Shown: piece by piece, positions 1 to 8,938 of the stretch
Layout of the letters: every line of letters starts with the position of its first letter
How positions within the stretch are numbered: the first letter of the stretch is position 1
Assembly: GCA_902623305.1 (NCBI GenBank)
Contig: CACNTB010000004.1
Location: 1-64,000 of the forward strand
Source: an uncultured Pelagibacteraceae bacterium
GTDB lineage: Bacteria; Pseudomonadota; Alphaproteobacteria; Pelagibacterales; Pelagibacteraceae
DNA: 64,000 nt
Reading direction: 5' to 3'
Program-made: the position numbers and the translations under genes
The notes under the pieces: generated by a model
The model's database searches: none
The model's input: the letters and a program-made list of their open reading frames with translations, nothing else
Told to the model about the DNA's origin: nothing

Positions 1-1
1 C

Positions 2-655
2 TATGGTAAAATTGCATCTGCAGCATGGTTTGCATTTCCAATGCCACTTCAATATGGAATTGATTTTGTACCGGGTGCAATAATTCTAATGTTGTTTATG
101 TCAGTTGTTACAACAATTGAAACAATTGGAGACATTAGTGCTACGACAATGGGTGGTGCTAAACGAGAGGCAACAGATAAAGAAATATCAGGTGGGATTA
201 TGGCAGATGGTGTTGGTACTGCATTTGGCGCAATATTTAATGCAATGCCAAATACATCTTATTCGCAAAATGCTGGACTAGTTGCGTTTACAGGAGTGGT
301 AAGTAGACACGTTGGAACTATAGCTGGAATAGTTTTGGTTCTTATGGGATTATTTCCAAAATTAGGTGGAATAATAGCAGCGATGCCAGAGTCCGTAATA
401 GGTGGAGCAGCAATCATTATGTTTGGTATGATTGTAGCTGCTGGTATTAAATTGATTTCAAGGGCAGAAATGGATCAAAGAAATTTATTAATCTTAGCTC
501 TTTCTCTATCTTTTGGAATTGGAATGTCACTGTTGCCAGATTTTGTAAAAAATATTCCAGATTTTGGAATAAGTTTAAAACTACTTTTAACAACCGGACT
601 TATACCTGCTGGATTATTAGCATTTGCTTTGAATGCCATAATGGCAAAGAAATAA
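2..655 (+). CDS. NCS2 family xanthine/uracil permease, C-terminal part (5' truncated by window edge)
   Basis: This is the C-terminal part of an inner-membrane purine or pyrimidine:proton symporter. The frame is open from base 2, so the ATG at 41 in the ORF track is internal and the gene starts outside the window. The visible ~217 residues contain the conserved ETIGDISA stretch and the nucleobase transporter signature QNAGLVAFTG, followed by hydrophobic helices. Both motifs are typical of the xanthine/urate branch of the NAT/NCS2 family, but substrate specificity cannot be settled from this fragment. It converges on the hsp20 gene, with a hairpin between the two. Family assignment is firm and the substrate is inferred. 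Confidence 0.9.
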   Translation, partial: YGKIASAAWFAFPMPLQYGIDFVPGAIILMLFMSVVTTIETIGDISATTMGGAKREATDKEISGGIMADGVGTAFGAIFNAMPNTSYSQNAGLVAFTGVVSRHVGTIAGIVLVLMGLFPKLGGIIAAMPESVIGGAAIIMFGMIVAAGIKLISRAEMDQRNLLILALSLSFGIGMSLLPDFVKNIPDFGISLKLLLTTGLIPAGLLAFALNAIMAKK

Positions 656-665
656 TTAATTTAAA

Positions 666-689
666 CTTGTGGGGAGAAATCCCCACAAG
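666..689. terminator. Hairpin between convergent permease and hsp20 genes
   Basis: A perfect 9-bp inverted repeat, CTTGTGGGG / CCCCACAAG, encloses a 6-nt AGAAAT loop. It is unusually GC-rich for this sequence and lies in the 46-nt gap between two convergent stop codons. There is no uridine run directly after either arm, so it is not a textbook intrinsic terminator. Because it sits between gene ends, I read it as a bidirectional 3'-end or stabilising hairpin. Confidence 0.6.
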
Positions 690-701
690 CAAGGTTAAGA
701 C

Positions 702-1148
702 TTATTTAATTTCAATAAGTTTCTTTTTTTTATGTTCTGGAATTATTCTTTCACAAGATATTGTTAAAAGACCATCTTTAAGTTCAGCACCATTAACTTT
801 TACATCATCAGCTATAGTGAATGATCTTGCAAATTGTCTTTGAGAAATACCTTTATGAATAATTTCTCCATTATCATCACTGTCCTCAGATTTATTAATT
901 TGTTTAGTTCTAACAGTTAATAAATTATCCTCGAACTCAACCTCAACGTCCTTTTTACTAAAACCAGCTAATGCTACTTCGATCGCATAATTGTCCTTAC
1001 CAGTCTTTCGGATGTTGTAAGGTGGGTAATTTGACTGCATTGTCAAATTTCCATTACCTAGCATATTTTCAAATTGGTCAAACATGTCGTCAAAACCAAT
1101 TGAAAAAGGTCTAAGTGAGTTAAATATAGATAGATCCTTACTTGTCAT
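702..1148 (-). CDS. ibpA: Small heat-shock protein, Hsp20/alpha-crystallin family
   Basis: This ATP-independent holdase binds unfolding proteins in the cytoplasm. At 148 aa it has the family's usual size. A variable N-terminus is followed by the alpha-crystallin domain at about residues 40-135, with IRKTGKDNYAIEVALAGF and a DGLLTISCER strand. The C-terminal tail ends in IEIK, the IxI-type oligomerisation motif also seen in IbpA. The start is supported by a strong AGGAGG ribosome-binding site. It is a single-gene transcript with a sigma-32-like promoter directly upstream. The ibpA symbol is by similarity of size and tail and is not proof of orthology. Confidence 0.93.
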   Translation of the reverse strand: MTSKDLSIFNSLRPFSIGFDDMFDQFENMLGNGNLTMQSNYPPYNIRKTGKDNYAIEVALAGFSKKDVEVEFEDNLLTVRTKQINKSEDSDDNGEIIHKGISQRQFARSFTIADDVKVNGAELKDGLLTISCERIIPEHKKKKLIEIK

Positions 1149-1208
1149 AATATCCTCCTTTGTTAAGCAAGTTTATTTTTGCAAGCCCCATTAGGCGACT
1201 TACTAAAC

Positions 1209-1238
1209 TTATATGGGGATTAATTTGTTTTTTTCAAG
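1209..1238 (-). promoter_or_regulatory. Sigma-32 (RpoH) heat-shock promoter of hsp20
   Basis: Read on the minus strand, CTTGAAA (1238-1232) is followed by a 13-nt spacer and CCCCATATAA (1218-1209). This is an almost exact match to the RpoH consensus CTTGAA / CCCCATnT. The -10 lies about 60 nt upstream of the hsp20 ATG. The -10 block stands out because GC tracts are rare in this sequence. The groES gene carries the same arrangement with the same spacer. Confidence 0.85.
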
Positions 1239-1250
1239 ATTTAAAATGTA

Positions 1251-3327
1251 CTAAATTTTTTTAGAAATTTTTAATGCAAATGCATAGTCAATAGCTATTT
1301 CTTCTATTGCGCCATCTCTTCCAGATTTTCCACCATGACCAGCATTCATTTCGGTTTTTAAAAGAAGTAAATTATTGTCCGTTTTATAGTCTCTAAGTTT
1401 TGCTGTGAACTTTGCAGGTTCATCAAATAAAACTCTATTATCACTTAAACTTGTTGTAATAAAAACATGTGGATAATCCATTTTTTTAATATTGTTATAG
1501 GGTGCATATGAAAAAATATAATCAAAATGCTCTTTATTCTCTTTAGCATTTCCAAATTCATCAAATTCTCCCACAGTTAAAGGTAAAGAATGATCAAGAT
1601 TTGTTGTTAAAGAATCTACAAAGGGAACAGCCATAATAATTCCTAAAAATAATTCAGGAGATTGATTGACTACAGCTCCCATTAATAATCCTCCAGCTGA
1701 TCCACCCATTCCAATAATATTTCCTTTTGACGTATAATTCTTTTCGATCAAATATTTTGCTGCGTAGATATAATCTTCAAAAGTATTTTTTTTGTTAGTT
1801 AATTTTCCCTCTTTCCACCACTTCATACCTTTTTCCATACCACCTCTAATGTGAGCTGTAGCCCAAATTATATCTCTATTGATAAGACTTAGTCTTGTAG
1901 AAGAAAAACTTGGGGACATAGAATTTCCATAAGACCCATATCCATATAATAAAACATTTGCAGACCCATCAATTTTAGTTTTTTTTGTGTCTAGTAATTG
2001 TTAACGGAACCATTCTTCCATCATGAGATTTAAACTCAACTCTCTCAACAATATAGTCATCTTTATTATGACCAGAAGGAATTTCTTGCTCTTTCACAAG
2101 TTCTTTAGATTTTGTTGCTAAATTATATTTAAACACTCTAGAAGGAGTTTTGGGTGATGAGTATCCTAAATAAACTTCATCAGTATTTCTATCTTTTTGA
2201 GTTAAGCTTACTCCTGGAACATAAACAGATTCATCAGAAAAAATTAATTCTTCTTCTATATTTGTAGAAATATTTTTGACAAATAATTTATCTAGTGCAT
2301 CAGATGTTTCACCACGAATAATCCAATTTTTAAGGAATGTTAATCCACCAATTAAAACTTCATCTTTTGCTGAAATATATGTTTGCCAATTTTGATTTTC
2401 TAAATTAAAACAAATATCAATTTTAAAGTCTTCAGCATTTTTATTTGTATGATTATAAAATTTACCATCCCATGAATTAACAGAATACAGAACACCTCTT
2501 TCTCTTTTAATAATAAGTTTTGGAGATGGATTTAATTCATCTGATTTAAAGTAATATTGCTCTGAAGTATTATGGTCAGAAGTATTTATAAAAAAATATT
2601 TTTCATCTGAGCTTTTTCCAATTCCTACTGTAAAAGCCTCGCTTTTCTCCTCAAATATTAATTCATCTTTGCCCTCAAAATCACCTATTCTATGCCTGTA
2701 TATTGTTCTTGCTCTATGATTTTCATCAAGTTTAGAATAAAAAATATATTTATCATCCAGACTAAATGTTATTCCCCCTGATGTTTCTGCAATTTCTTTT
2801 GAAATTATTTTGTTTGTTTTTATATCTCTTAAATAAATTGTATAATATTCAGATCCCTTAAGATCTAAAGAGTATCCTAGATATTTGTCATTGTTACTTA
2901 CTTCTAAATCTCCAACTCCAAAATATTCAGTTTTAAGTTTTTCCTTTTCTTTATCTCCGTTCCATATTTCCTCAATATTTTCTGAACCAATTTTTTTTCT
3001 AAGTTTTATGGAATAATTTCCTTTTGATGTAGTTTTTGTCCAATACTCATAGGTGTGATCTTTATAGGGCAAAGATTCATCATCTAATTTAATTCTTCCT
3101 TTAATCTCATCAAATAATTTTTTTTGGATATCTTTTGTATCTTTTAAATGATGCTCTGAGTAGGCATTTTCATCTTCTAAATATTTTTTCACTTCAGGAT
3201 CTAACTTGCTTTTATCTCTGAGAACTTCCAAAATATTATCTTGATGAATCCAGCTGTAATTGTCTTCCCAATCAATATTGTGACAAGTTTTTATCTCTAG
3301 TTTTTTTTTAAGTTGTGGTACTTTCAT
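1251..3327 (-). pseudogene. ptrB: Oligopeptidase B (protease II), split by a one-base frameshift
   Basis: This is an S9-family serine oligopeptidase that would cleave short peptides after basic residues in the cytoplasm. Two track ORFs make up the gene. The first (1975-3327) carries the N-terminal beta-propeller. The second (1251-1919) carries the catalytic domain with the nucleophile in GGSAGG, the acid in LSDNRVLFDEPAK and the histidine in AGHGGKSGR. The first ORF stops just after PLTITRHKKN, inside an A8 run (1979-1986). Reading with one A fewer gives HKKTKIDGSANVLLYGYGSYG and runs straight into the catalytic domain. The joined product would be about 691 aa, close to the normal family length, and every catalytic residue is kept. 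It may be a sequencing or assembly indel, a fresh mutation, or a gene rescued by slippage. Confidence 0.88.
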
Positions 3328-3342
3328 TTAATAAGGAAATAT

Positions 3343-3846
3343 ATGAATATTATTATTTATCTACTTGTAATTTTAGTCATCTTATATTTTTTATTGAGAT
3401 GGTGGTCAAATATTTCTGCAAAAAAGATGTCAAAAGGAGTGAGGCTGATAACAATTTTATTGTTGGCCTTATTAGCAGTTTTATTTGCTATTGGTGGAAA
3501 ATTTCTGCTCACATTGCCATTAACTCTTGCAAGCCTTGCTTTAGTTAAACTTAAAGGGTTATCATTGATTCAATTGCTTTCTCTTTATAGACTTATTCAA
3601 ACTTTAAGAAATTCTGGAAGATTTTCTTTTAATCAATATCAAAATAATAACTCTTCATCATTATCAATATCTGAGGCATATAAGATTTTAAATTTAGATA
3701 TTAATAAAAAACCGACCAAAGAAGCACTAAACAAAGCTTACCAAAAAATTCAAAAAAAAATTCACCCTGATATTTCTCCAGAAACTTCAAGATTATCAGC
3801 TATTGTTAATGAAGCTAAAGAGATAGTACTTAAAGATATTTCTTAA
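3343..3846 (+). CDS. Membrane-anchored J-domain protein
   Basis: This protein of 167 aa has two or three N-terminal hydrophobic segments (about residues 3-18, 30-48 and 50-70) and a C-terminal DnaJ-like domain. The domain starts at SISEAYKILNLD and contains the HPD tripeptide in KKIHPDISPE, so it should stimulate an Hsp70 ATPase at the membrane. The layout of N-terminal TM helices with a degenerate C-terminal J-domain matches alphaproteobacterial DnaJ-domain membrane proteins. I prefer the ATG at 3343, preceded by AAGGAA. The track start at 3313 would extend into the divergent ptrB start. The client and the Hsp70 partner are unknown. Confidence 0.78.
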   Translation: MNIIIYLLVILVILYFLLRWWSNISAKKMSKGVRLITILLLALLAVLFAIGGKFLLTLPLTLASLALVKLKGLSLIQLLSLYRLIQTLRNSGRFSFNQYQNNNSSSLSISEAYKILNLDINKKPTKEALNKAYQKIQKKIHPDISPETSRLSAIVNEAKEIVLKDIS

Positions 3847-4805
3847 TTAATTATTGATAATAGCTTTTCGCAGATTTTATTTGGATTAATTTTGTCTTTA
3901 CCGCGCGTATTGTGAGAAACTGTAATTTCTCCATCAGGAATAATTGGATACATATTTGTATTGTAAGAACCATAAATTAATGGAGTATCTGCCATTAGTG
4001 TAATTGTTTTAATTCCTAATGCTGATGATAAATGTGAGAAACTTGTATCATTGCATATTGCAACATTACAATTTTTAATAACAGGTAAAATTTCTCTTAT
4101 ATTAAGATTGTCTAGAGCAACACATTTTTCTTTAAATTTTGTATTATATAATTCGCTTAAAATTTTTTGTTCATCTTCACTTTTACCTGCAGCTAAAAAA
4201 AATCTACATTTTTTAAAAGCTTCTAATTTTTCCATTACATCTAGAAAAGTTTTTGATGGTATTCTTTTTGTTGGACCTGAACCACCAACACCCAACAAAA
4301 TATTAAGTTCATCATTATTAATATTAAAGTTTACTGCTGTTTTTTGAACTAGACTATTATCAATTTGAATTTCTGGGTTATCAATAGTTTCGATATCTAA
4401 ATATTTTTTTATTATAGCTTTGGCCGGCTCAGTGATGTGTTGATTTTGTTTTTCAAATAATGGGTATTGAAATATTTCTTTAACTCCTGCCAATCTAGAA
4501 ATTAAGTTATATCTCAAAGAAGAATTGAATATAAAAACTTTATCAAAATTATATTTTTTTATATCGCTTGCTAATTTGAAAAATCCTTTAAAACCATCAT
4601 GTTTCTGATTTATTTTATTGTCTCTTTCTAAGTTAATTATTTCATCAATATAATTTGTTTGACTTAAAAACTCGTTAGCTTTTGAATTTTCTTTAACCAA
4701 CAAACTAACAGGTGCTCCAAATTTTTTTGAAATGGCTTTAATAAAAGGTAGAAAAATTACCGTATCACCTATGCCCATCCTGTTTTGAATAGCTAATATT
4801 TTCAT
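3843..4805 (-). CDS. Glycosyltransferase family 9 (heptosyltransferase-like)
   Basis: This probable LPS-type sugar transferase has 320 aa from the start MKILAIQNRMGIGD. The track adds 23 hydrophobic residues from an upstream ATG that overlaps the divergent gene. The N-terminal GIGDTVIFLPFIKAI is the GT9 loop. GVGGSGPTKR and CNDTSFSHLSSALG mark the nucleotide-sugar binding half, the latter corresponding to the ND(T/S)xxxHxAxA motif of WaaC/WaaF. The acceptor and donor cannot be told from sequence. It overlaps the end of the J-domain gene by 4 nt in convergent orientation. The lipid A genes further on show that an LPS exists for it to act on. Confidence 0.85.
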   Translation of the reverse strand: MKILAIQNRMGIGDTVIFLPFIKAISKKFGAPVSLLVKENSKANEFLSQTNYIDEIINLERDNKINQKHDGFKGFFKLASDIKKYNFDKVFIFNSSLRYNLISRLAGVKEIFQYPLFEKQNQHITEPAKAIIKKYLDIETIDNPEIQIDNSLVQKTAVNFNINNDELNILLGVGGSGPTKRIPSKTFLDVMEKLEAFKKCRFFLAAGKSEDEQKILSELYNTKFKEKCVALDNLNIREILPVIKNCNVAICNDTSFSHLSSALGIKTITLMADTPLIYGSYNTNMYPIIPDGEITVSHNTRGKDKINPNKICEKLLSIIN

Positions 4806-4854
4806 AATTAATTTATAAACTTTACTAATTAATATTTTTATATAAATTTTTATT

Positions 4855-5739
4855 ATGAGTAAAATTAAAGGCATTTATGCGGCCTCAATGTCGATCTTAA
4901 ATGATGATTTGACGCTTGATATTAGAAAAACCATTCAGCACGCAGAAATGGTTATAGACAATGGTTGTCACGGAGCAGCTATATTTGGAAGTACAGGTCA
5001 GGCTCAACTTATACCTGTTTCTGAAAAAATTAATTTGTTAAATCATCTGACTTCAAGCAAATATAAAGAAAAGTATATTATTGGCACTGGTTTAAATTCT
5101 TTGGGTGAATCAATTAATTTGATGAGGGTTTCTAAATCTTTAGGTTTTAACAAATTCTTAATTATGCCGCCTGCTTACTATAAATATGGAGATAAAGAAG
5201 TAATAGAATTTTATAGCAAAATAGTAGAGGTCATTTCTGATTGTGAAATAGTACTATATAATTTTGAAAAACTCTGTGGTTATAAGTTTAGTATTGAATG
5301 TATTGAAGAGTTAGTAAAAAAATATCCAAAAAATATTATTGGAGTAAAAGATAGTTCTTACAATCTTTTTGAAAACTTAAAAATTGATAATTTTTCAGTT
5401 TTGCCTGGGTCAGAATCTAAATTATTTAAAGGACTTCAATTAGGTTGTTCTGGAATTATTACAGCTACATGCAATGCTACTTCTACACTAGCAAGAAAAG
5501 TTTATGATGATTTTAATGATGGAAATGATCAGACAGTAAATCAAAATCTTTGTGATGTAAGAGCCGAATTTGAAAAATACAATTTAATTTCGGGTTTACA
5601 CACATACTTTAGTAAAAAAGAAATATATTATAAAAATCTTTTACCACCACTTAGCATTTTAGATTCTAAAGATGAATCAGATTTAATTAATAATTTAGAG
5701 AAATTAAATTTTTCATTAAAAAATACTAAGGCGGCATAG
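4855..5739 (+). CDS. DapA-superfamily (DHDPS / N-acetylneuraminate lyase fold) aldolase
   Basis: This (beta/alpha)8 barrel lyase has 294 aa, the family's normal length. The Schiff-base lysine is visible in IIGVKDSS, the phosphate-loop equivalent reads FGSTGQ instead of GTTGE, and the catalytic tyrosine region is LYNFEKLCGYKF. True DapA has YNxPxR here, with an arginine that binds the aspartate semialdehyde carboxylate. That arginine is not evident. I therefore read it as a paralogue acting on a different 2-oxo acid rather than the lysine-pathway enzyme. It ends one base before the cfa start, which suggests cotranscription. Confidence 0.8.
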   Translation: MSKIKGIYAASMSILNDDLTLDIRKTIQHAEMVIDNGCHGAAIFGSTGQAQLIPVSEKINLLNHLTSSKYKEKYIIGTGLNSLGESINLMRVSKSLGFNKFLIMPPAYYKYGDKEVIEFYSKIVEVISDCEIVLYNFEKLCGYKFSIECIEELVKKYPKNIIGVKDSSYNLFENLKIDNFSVLPGSESKLFKGLQLGCSGIITATCNATSTLARKVYDDFNDGNDQTVNQNLCDVRAEFEKYNLISGLHTYFSKKEIYYKNLLPPLSILDSKDESDLINNLEKLNFSLKNTKAA

Positions 5740-6930
5740 ATGCAACTAGCTAGATTTTTAAATAATGTTTTTAAAAAAGATGGATTTATATTAGTTGATG
5801 CTAATTCAAAAAGTTACATTATTGGAAATCCAAAAAGTGAAAACCCAATAAAACTTAAAATTTTAAATAAAAATCTTCATTATAAGTTGCTATTTCATCC
5901 AGATTTATATTTTGGTGAAGCATATACAGATGGTGAAATAATTATTGAAAATGGAACACTAACTGATTTTTTGGATCTTTCTTTGATGAACTTTGGAAGA
6001 GGAGACTTAAATTTTTTTAGTTATTTAATTAATCGATTAAGAGGTTCATATAGATATTTAACTAATTTTAATTTTATAAAAAAATCAAAGATGAATGTTT
6101 CTCATCACTATGATATTTCGGATAATCTTTATGACTTATTTTTAGATCCTAAAAGACAATATTCATGTGCATATTTTAAAAATGAAACAGATACATTGGA
6201 AACTGCACAAAATAATAAAATTCAACATATAATAAAAAAACTTAACATAAAACCAAATCAAAAAGTTTTAGATATTGGATGTGGTTGGGGTTCTCTAGCA
6301 ATAGATATTGCAAAAAGTGCAAACTGCGAAGTAACAGGTATTACACTTTCAGAAAATCAATTTAATTACTGCAAGAAAAGAGCAAAAGAACTTAATTTAG
6401 AAAATCAATTAGACTTTAAGTTAATGGATTATAGAGAGCTAAATGAAAAATTTGATCGAATAGTCAGTGTTGGGATGTTTGAACATGTAGGAAGAAAATT
6501 TTATAAAACATTTTTTTCACAAGTTGAAAAACTTTTAAAAGATGATGGAGTATCATTAATTCATACTATAGGATCAGTAAATCCACCAAGAGATCCACAT
6601 CCATGGATCACTAAGTATATTTTTCCAGGAGGATATACTCCAAGTTTAAGTGAGGTAACAACACCAATTGAAAAAGCAGGCTTAATTGTTGCAGATATTG
6701 AGGTTTTAAGACTTCATTACTCACATACACTAAGACACTGGAAAGAAAATTGCATTCGAAATAAAGACAAAATAATTGAAATGTTTGATGAAAGATTTTT
6801 TAGGATGTGGGAATTTTATCTTGCTGGTTGTGAGATGGCATTTAAATGGGGTGATCAAGTTGTATACCAATTTCAATTAACAAAGAATTATTCTTCTACA
6901 CCTGTTACAAGAGACTATATTTATCAATAA
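5740..6930 (+). CDS. cfa: Cyclopropane-fatty-acyl-phospholipid synthase
   Basis: This SAM-dependent enzyme adds a methylene bridge to unsaturated acyl chains of membrane phospholipids. It has 396 aa, in line with the family. The N-terminal lipid-binding domain (residues 1-110) precedes HHYDISDNLYDLFLD, the SAM-binding VLDIGCGWGSL at about residue 175, and GMFEHVG, all hallmark Cfa segments. The C-terminal FRMWEFYLAGCEMAF stretch is also characteristic. The ATG follows directly on the stop codon of the aldolase gene with no gap, so the two are very likely one transcript. Confidence 0.94.
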   Translation: MQLARFLNNVFKKDGFILVDANSKSYIIGNPKSENPIKLKILNKNLHYKLLFHPDLYFGEAYTDGEIIIENGTLTDFLDLSLMNFGRGDLNFFSYLINRLRGSYRYLTNFNFIKKSKMNVSHHYDISDNLYDLFLDPKRQYSCAYFKNETDTLETAQNNKIQHIIKKLNIKPNQKVLDIGCGWGSLAIDIAKSANCEVTGITLSENQFNYCKKRAKELNLENQLDFKLMDYRELNEKFDRIVSVGMFEHVGRKFYKTFFSQVEKLLKDDGVSLIHTIGSVNPPRDPHPWITKYIFPGGYTPSLSEVTTPIEKAGLIVADIEVLRLHYSHTLRHWKENCIRNKDKIIEMFDERFFRMWEFYLAGCEMAFKWGDQVVYQFQLTKNYSSTPVTRDYIYQ

Positions 6931-6958
6931 ATAATTGGTAGAAATTAATTTCCTTAAA

Positions 6959-8185
6959 ATGAAAAAAAAGAAAAAAAAATTAAAAAAAAGTACTTCTAAA
7001 AATCAAAGAAAAATTAAAAAAAAAGTTAAAAAAACATCTAAAAAGCCAAATAAATTTAAGATTAAAAACAAATCTGTAAAAAAAAATAATAATCGTAGAA
7101 AACAAAAAAATAAAAAACAAAAAAAATCAAAAAAACTAAAACAATCAAGAAAGATTTCAAAAAAGTTTAAATCTACTATACTAAAGAAACCAGATTTTCT
7201 TTTAAAGGTAGTTAACTTTCAAAATTCTCTAAAGCCCGAATTTAAGTTTAGATTAAATTTTGGTTTCGAAAAATATATCCAGGCATTTTTTGATAAAATA
7301 GCTGACACAATTTCACAGTATAAAATTCTAAAAAAAGATGAAGCTAGAAGGTTAAAATTAGAAAAACAAGAAAAAGAACGATTAGAAAAGATTGAAACTG
7401 CAAAAGAAAAGCAAAAAGAGGCTGAATTAAAAGTTAAATTAAAAGAACAAGCTTTAAAAGATGAAATTAGATTAGAAAAACAAAGAACAAAAGAAATAAA
7501 ATTATTCTTAAGAAAAGAACAAGCTCTTATAAGAATTGAACAAGCAGAAAAACAAAAGCAATTTTTACAACAATTAAAATTAGATAAGCAAATTGAGAAG
7601 TTTAGAGTTAGAGAGATTAAAGAATTAGAGAAATTGGAAAAAATTTCCTTAAGAGAAAAAAGAGAGGATTATGCTGGCTTACAACAAAGAATAGAAAAAT
7701 TAAAAGAAAAATATCGAATTATAAGAGATCAAAAAATTAGAGAAAGAGTAGAGGCTTTAGGAGTTAAAATTCAAGGAGATGAAGATAGAGAAACACTTTT
7801 ACAAAAAGAAAAAGAATATACTTTAGCTAGACAGAAAATTGAGTTTGCTCTTGAAAGCTTTTACAGAAGTGCTAGCAGTTTAGTATTTCAATTAAACAAA
7901 AGACACATAACAAGACATATGTCTATCTTTAGATGTATAGACAGAAGATTTGAAACAGGAGAAATATTTGTTAAATGGGATGAAGCCTTAGATGATGAAT
8001 GGCTTTTATTAATTTACATAAAAAATAATTCACCAGATGAAGGAATAGTTATTGAAGATAAAACTAATCCAGAAAAAAATATTTCTCATGAATTTAAAAA
8101 TAATGAAATATTTAAGGCTTCAGATACTATGGTTGACGCACTTACTCAACTAATTGGAAGAAAAAGAGCCAAAAATATCAATTAA
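6959..8185 (+). CDS. Extremely lysine-rich coiled-coil protein of unknown function
   Basis: I do not recognise this protein. From the ATG at 6959 it is 408 aa. The track start at 6935 is a TTG without better support. Residues 1-70 are about half Lys/Arg with scattered Asn, Gln and Ser, resembling histone-like tails. Residues ~115-290 form a long charged coiled coil rich in KEKQ, EKLE and REKR heptads. The last ~110 residues look globular, with FVKWDEALDDEWLLLIYIK, and end in GRKRAKN. There is no signal peptide or TM segment. The basic tail suggests nucleic acid or membrane-surface binding, but that is inference. It stands alone between cfa and a small membrane protein. Confidence 0.8.
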   Translation: MKKKKKKLKKSTSKNQRKIKKKVKKTSKKPNKFKIKNKSVKKNNNRRKQKNKKQKKSKKLKQSRKISKKFKSTILKKPDFLLKVVNFQNSLKPEFKFRLNFGFEKYIQAFFDKIADTISQYKILKKDEARRLKLEKQEKERLEKIETAKEKQKEAELKVKLKEQALKDEIRLEKQRTKEIKLFLRKEQALIRIEQAEKQKQFLQQLKLDKQIEKFRVREIKELEKLEKISLREKREDYAGLQQRIEKLKEKYRIIRDQKIRERVEALGVKIQGDEDRETLLQKEKEYTLARQKIEFALESFYRSASSLVFQLNKRHITRHMSIFRCIDRRFETGEIFVKWDEALDDEWLLLIYIKNNSPDEGIVIEDKTNPEKNISHEFKNNEIFKASDTMVDALTQLIGRKRAKNIN

Positions 8186-8215
8186 ATTATCTTAAATAAT
8201 TAAGTATCATTTAAG

Positions 8216-8509
8216 ATGTTATTTTCATCTGTATTAATGATCATTTTGTATTTAATATTTAGATATGTCCTAGCTTGGATAAGATATTTTAATAGTCTTG
8301 ACTCTAGGTTAGGTCAGTCTACCTGGCGATGGAGTTATGATTATCCAGTTATAGGTGAAAGAGATATCTCAGATCTTGATGATAAAACTTTTGTTAGATT
8401 GAGGAGAAAAAGAAATAGAGTTATAACTTTGATGTACTCAATCTTATTAATAATGTTTTTGCTATCTATGTCTTTACTGAGCGAATTTTTAATATTTTTC
8501 TTAACTTAG
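8216..8509 (+). CDS. Small two-helix membrane protein of unknown function
   Basis: This 97-aa protein has an N-terminal hydrophobic segment (residues ~1-23, VLMIILYLIFRYVLAWI) and a second at the C-terminus (residues ~72-96). They are separated by a polar loop with RLGQSTWRWSYDYPVIGERD and RLRRKRNR, so both termini are likely on the same side. It lies 30 nt after the lysine-rich protein. It overlaps the convergent DCC gene by 4 nt. I cannot assign a family. Confidence 0.65.
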   Translation: MLFSSVLMIILYLIFRYVLAWIRYFNSLDSRLGQSTWRWSYDYPVIGERDISDLDDKTFVRLRRKRNRVITLMYSILLIMFLLSMSLLSEFLIFFLT

Positions 8510-8853
8510 TTTTTGAGTTGCTTTTTATTTTTTAAATATAAAAAAAAGGCAATCATTTCATACACATATTTAAAGATTATGAAAATTATTGGTAATTTAA
8601 AAAATTTATATAAAAATTTATATTTTGGAATTTTTTTCCAAACATAAAGAAATGCTTCTGCGCCCTGAATAATTTTACCATTTTCTTTCACATGTAGTCT
8701 TCTTAACAATTCTTTATCATTTCTAGATGTTTCTTTTTCAGCATCTGAATTATTAGTTATATCTATCCAGTCAATATCTTTGATATTTTCTTTTTTATAT
8801 AAGTTAATTTCCGATCTACAGATTTTACAAGAATTATTAAAATATACCCTCAT
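8506..8853 (-). CDS. DUF393 / DCC thiol-disulfide oxidoreductase-like protein
   Basis: This protein of 115 aa begins MRVYFNNSCKICRSEINLYKK, which fits the DCC family pattern (D/N)xxCxxCxxE with a thioredoxin-like CxxC (C10 and C13). A following DIDWIDITNN strand, LLRRLHVKENGKIIQGAEAFLYVWKKIP and a hydrophobic C-terminus are all usual for DUF393. These proteins are thought to be thiol-disulfide oxidoreductases, but physiological substrates are unknown. It is monocistronic and divergent from tldD, with an 85-nt gap. Confidence 0.85.
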   Translation of the reverse strand: MRVYFNNSCKICRSEINLYKKENIKDIDWIDITNNSDAEKETSRNDKELLRRLHVKENGKIIQGAEAFLYVWKKIPKYKFLYKFFKLPIIFIIFKYVYEMIAFFLYLKNKKQLKN

Positions 8854-8938
8854 TTAACAATAATTAACTTTTACTAAGAAATTGTACATGCGTAAAATGA
8901 TCAGTTGAAAATTATCAACAAACCACTATTTAGGGTGT

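Noticed and set aside
1149-1208. RNA thermometer in the hsp20 leader
   Set aside because: I could not draw a convincing hairpin masking the AGGAGG site, and the CTTGC repeats do not pair with it.
6935-6958. TTG start extending the lysine-rich protein by eight codons
   Set aside because: No SD supports it, and the ATG at 6959 is a simpler start.
8905-8932. TTGAAA-N16-TATTTA ahead of tldD as a promoter
   Set aside because: Hexamers are plausible, but matches like this are common in AT-rich DNA and this one would give a nearly leaderless mRNA. Not strong enough to list.
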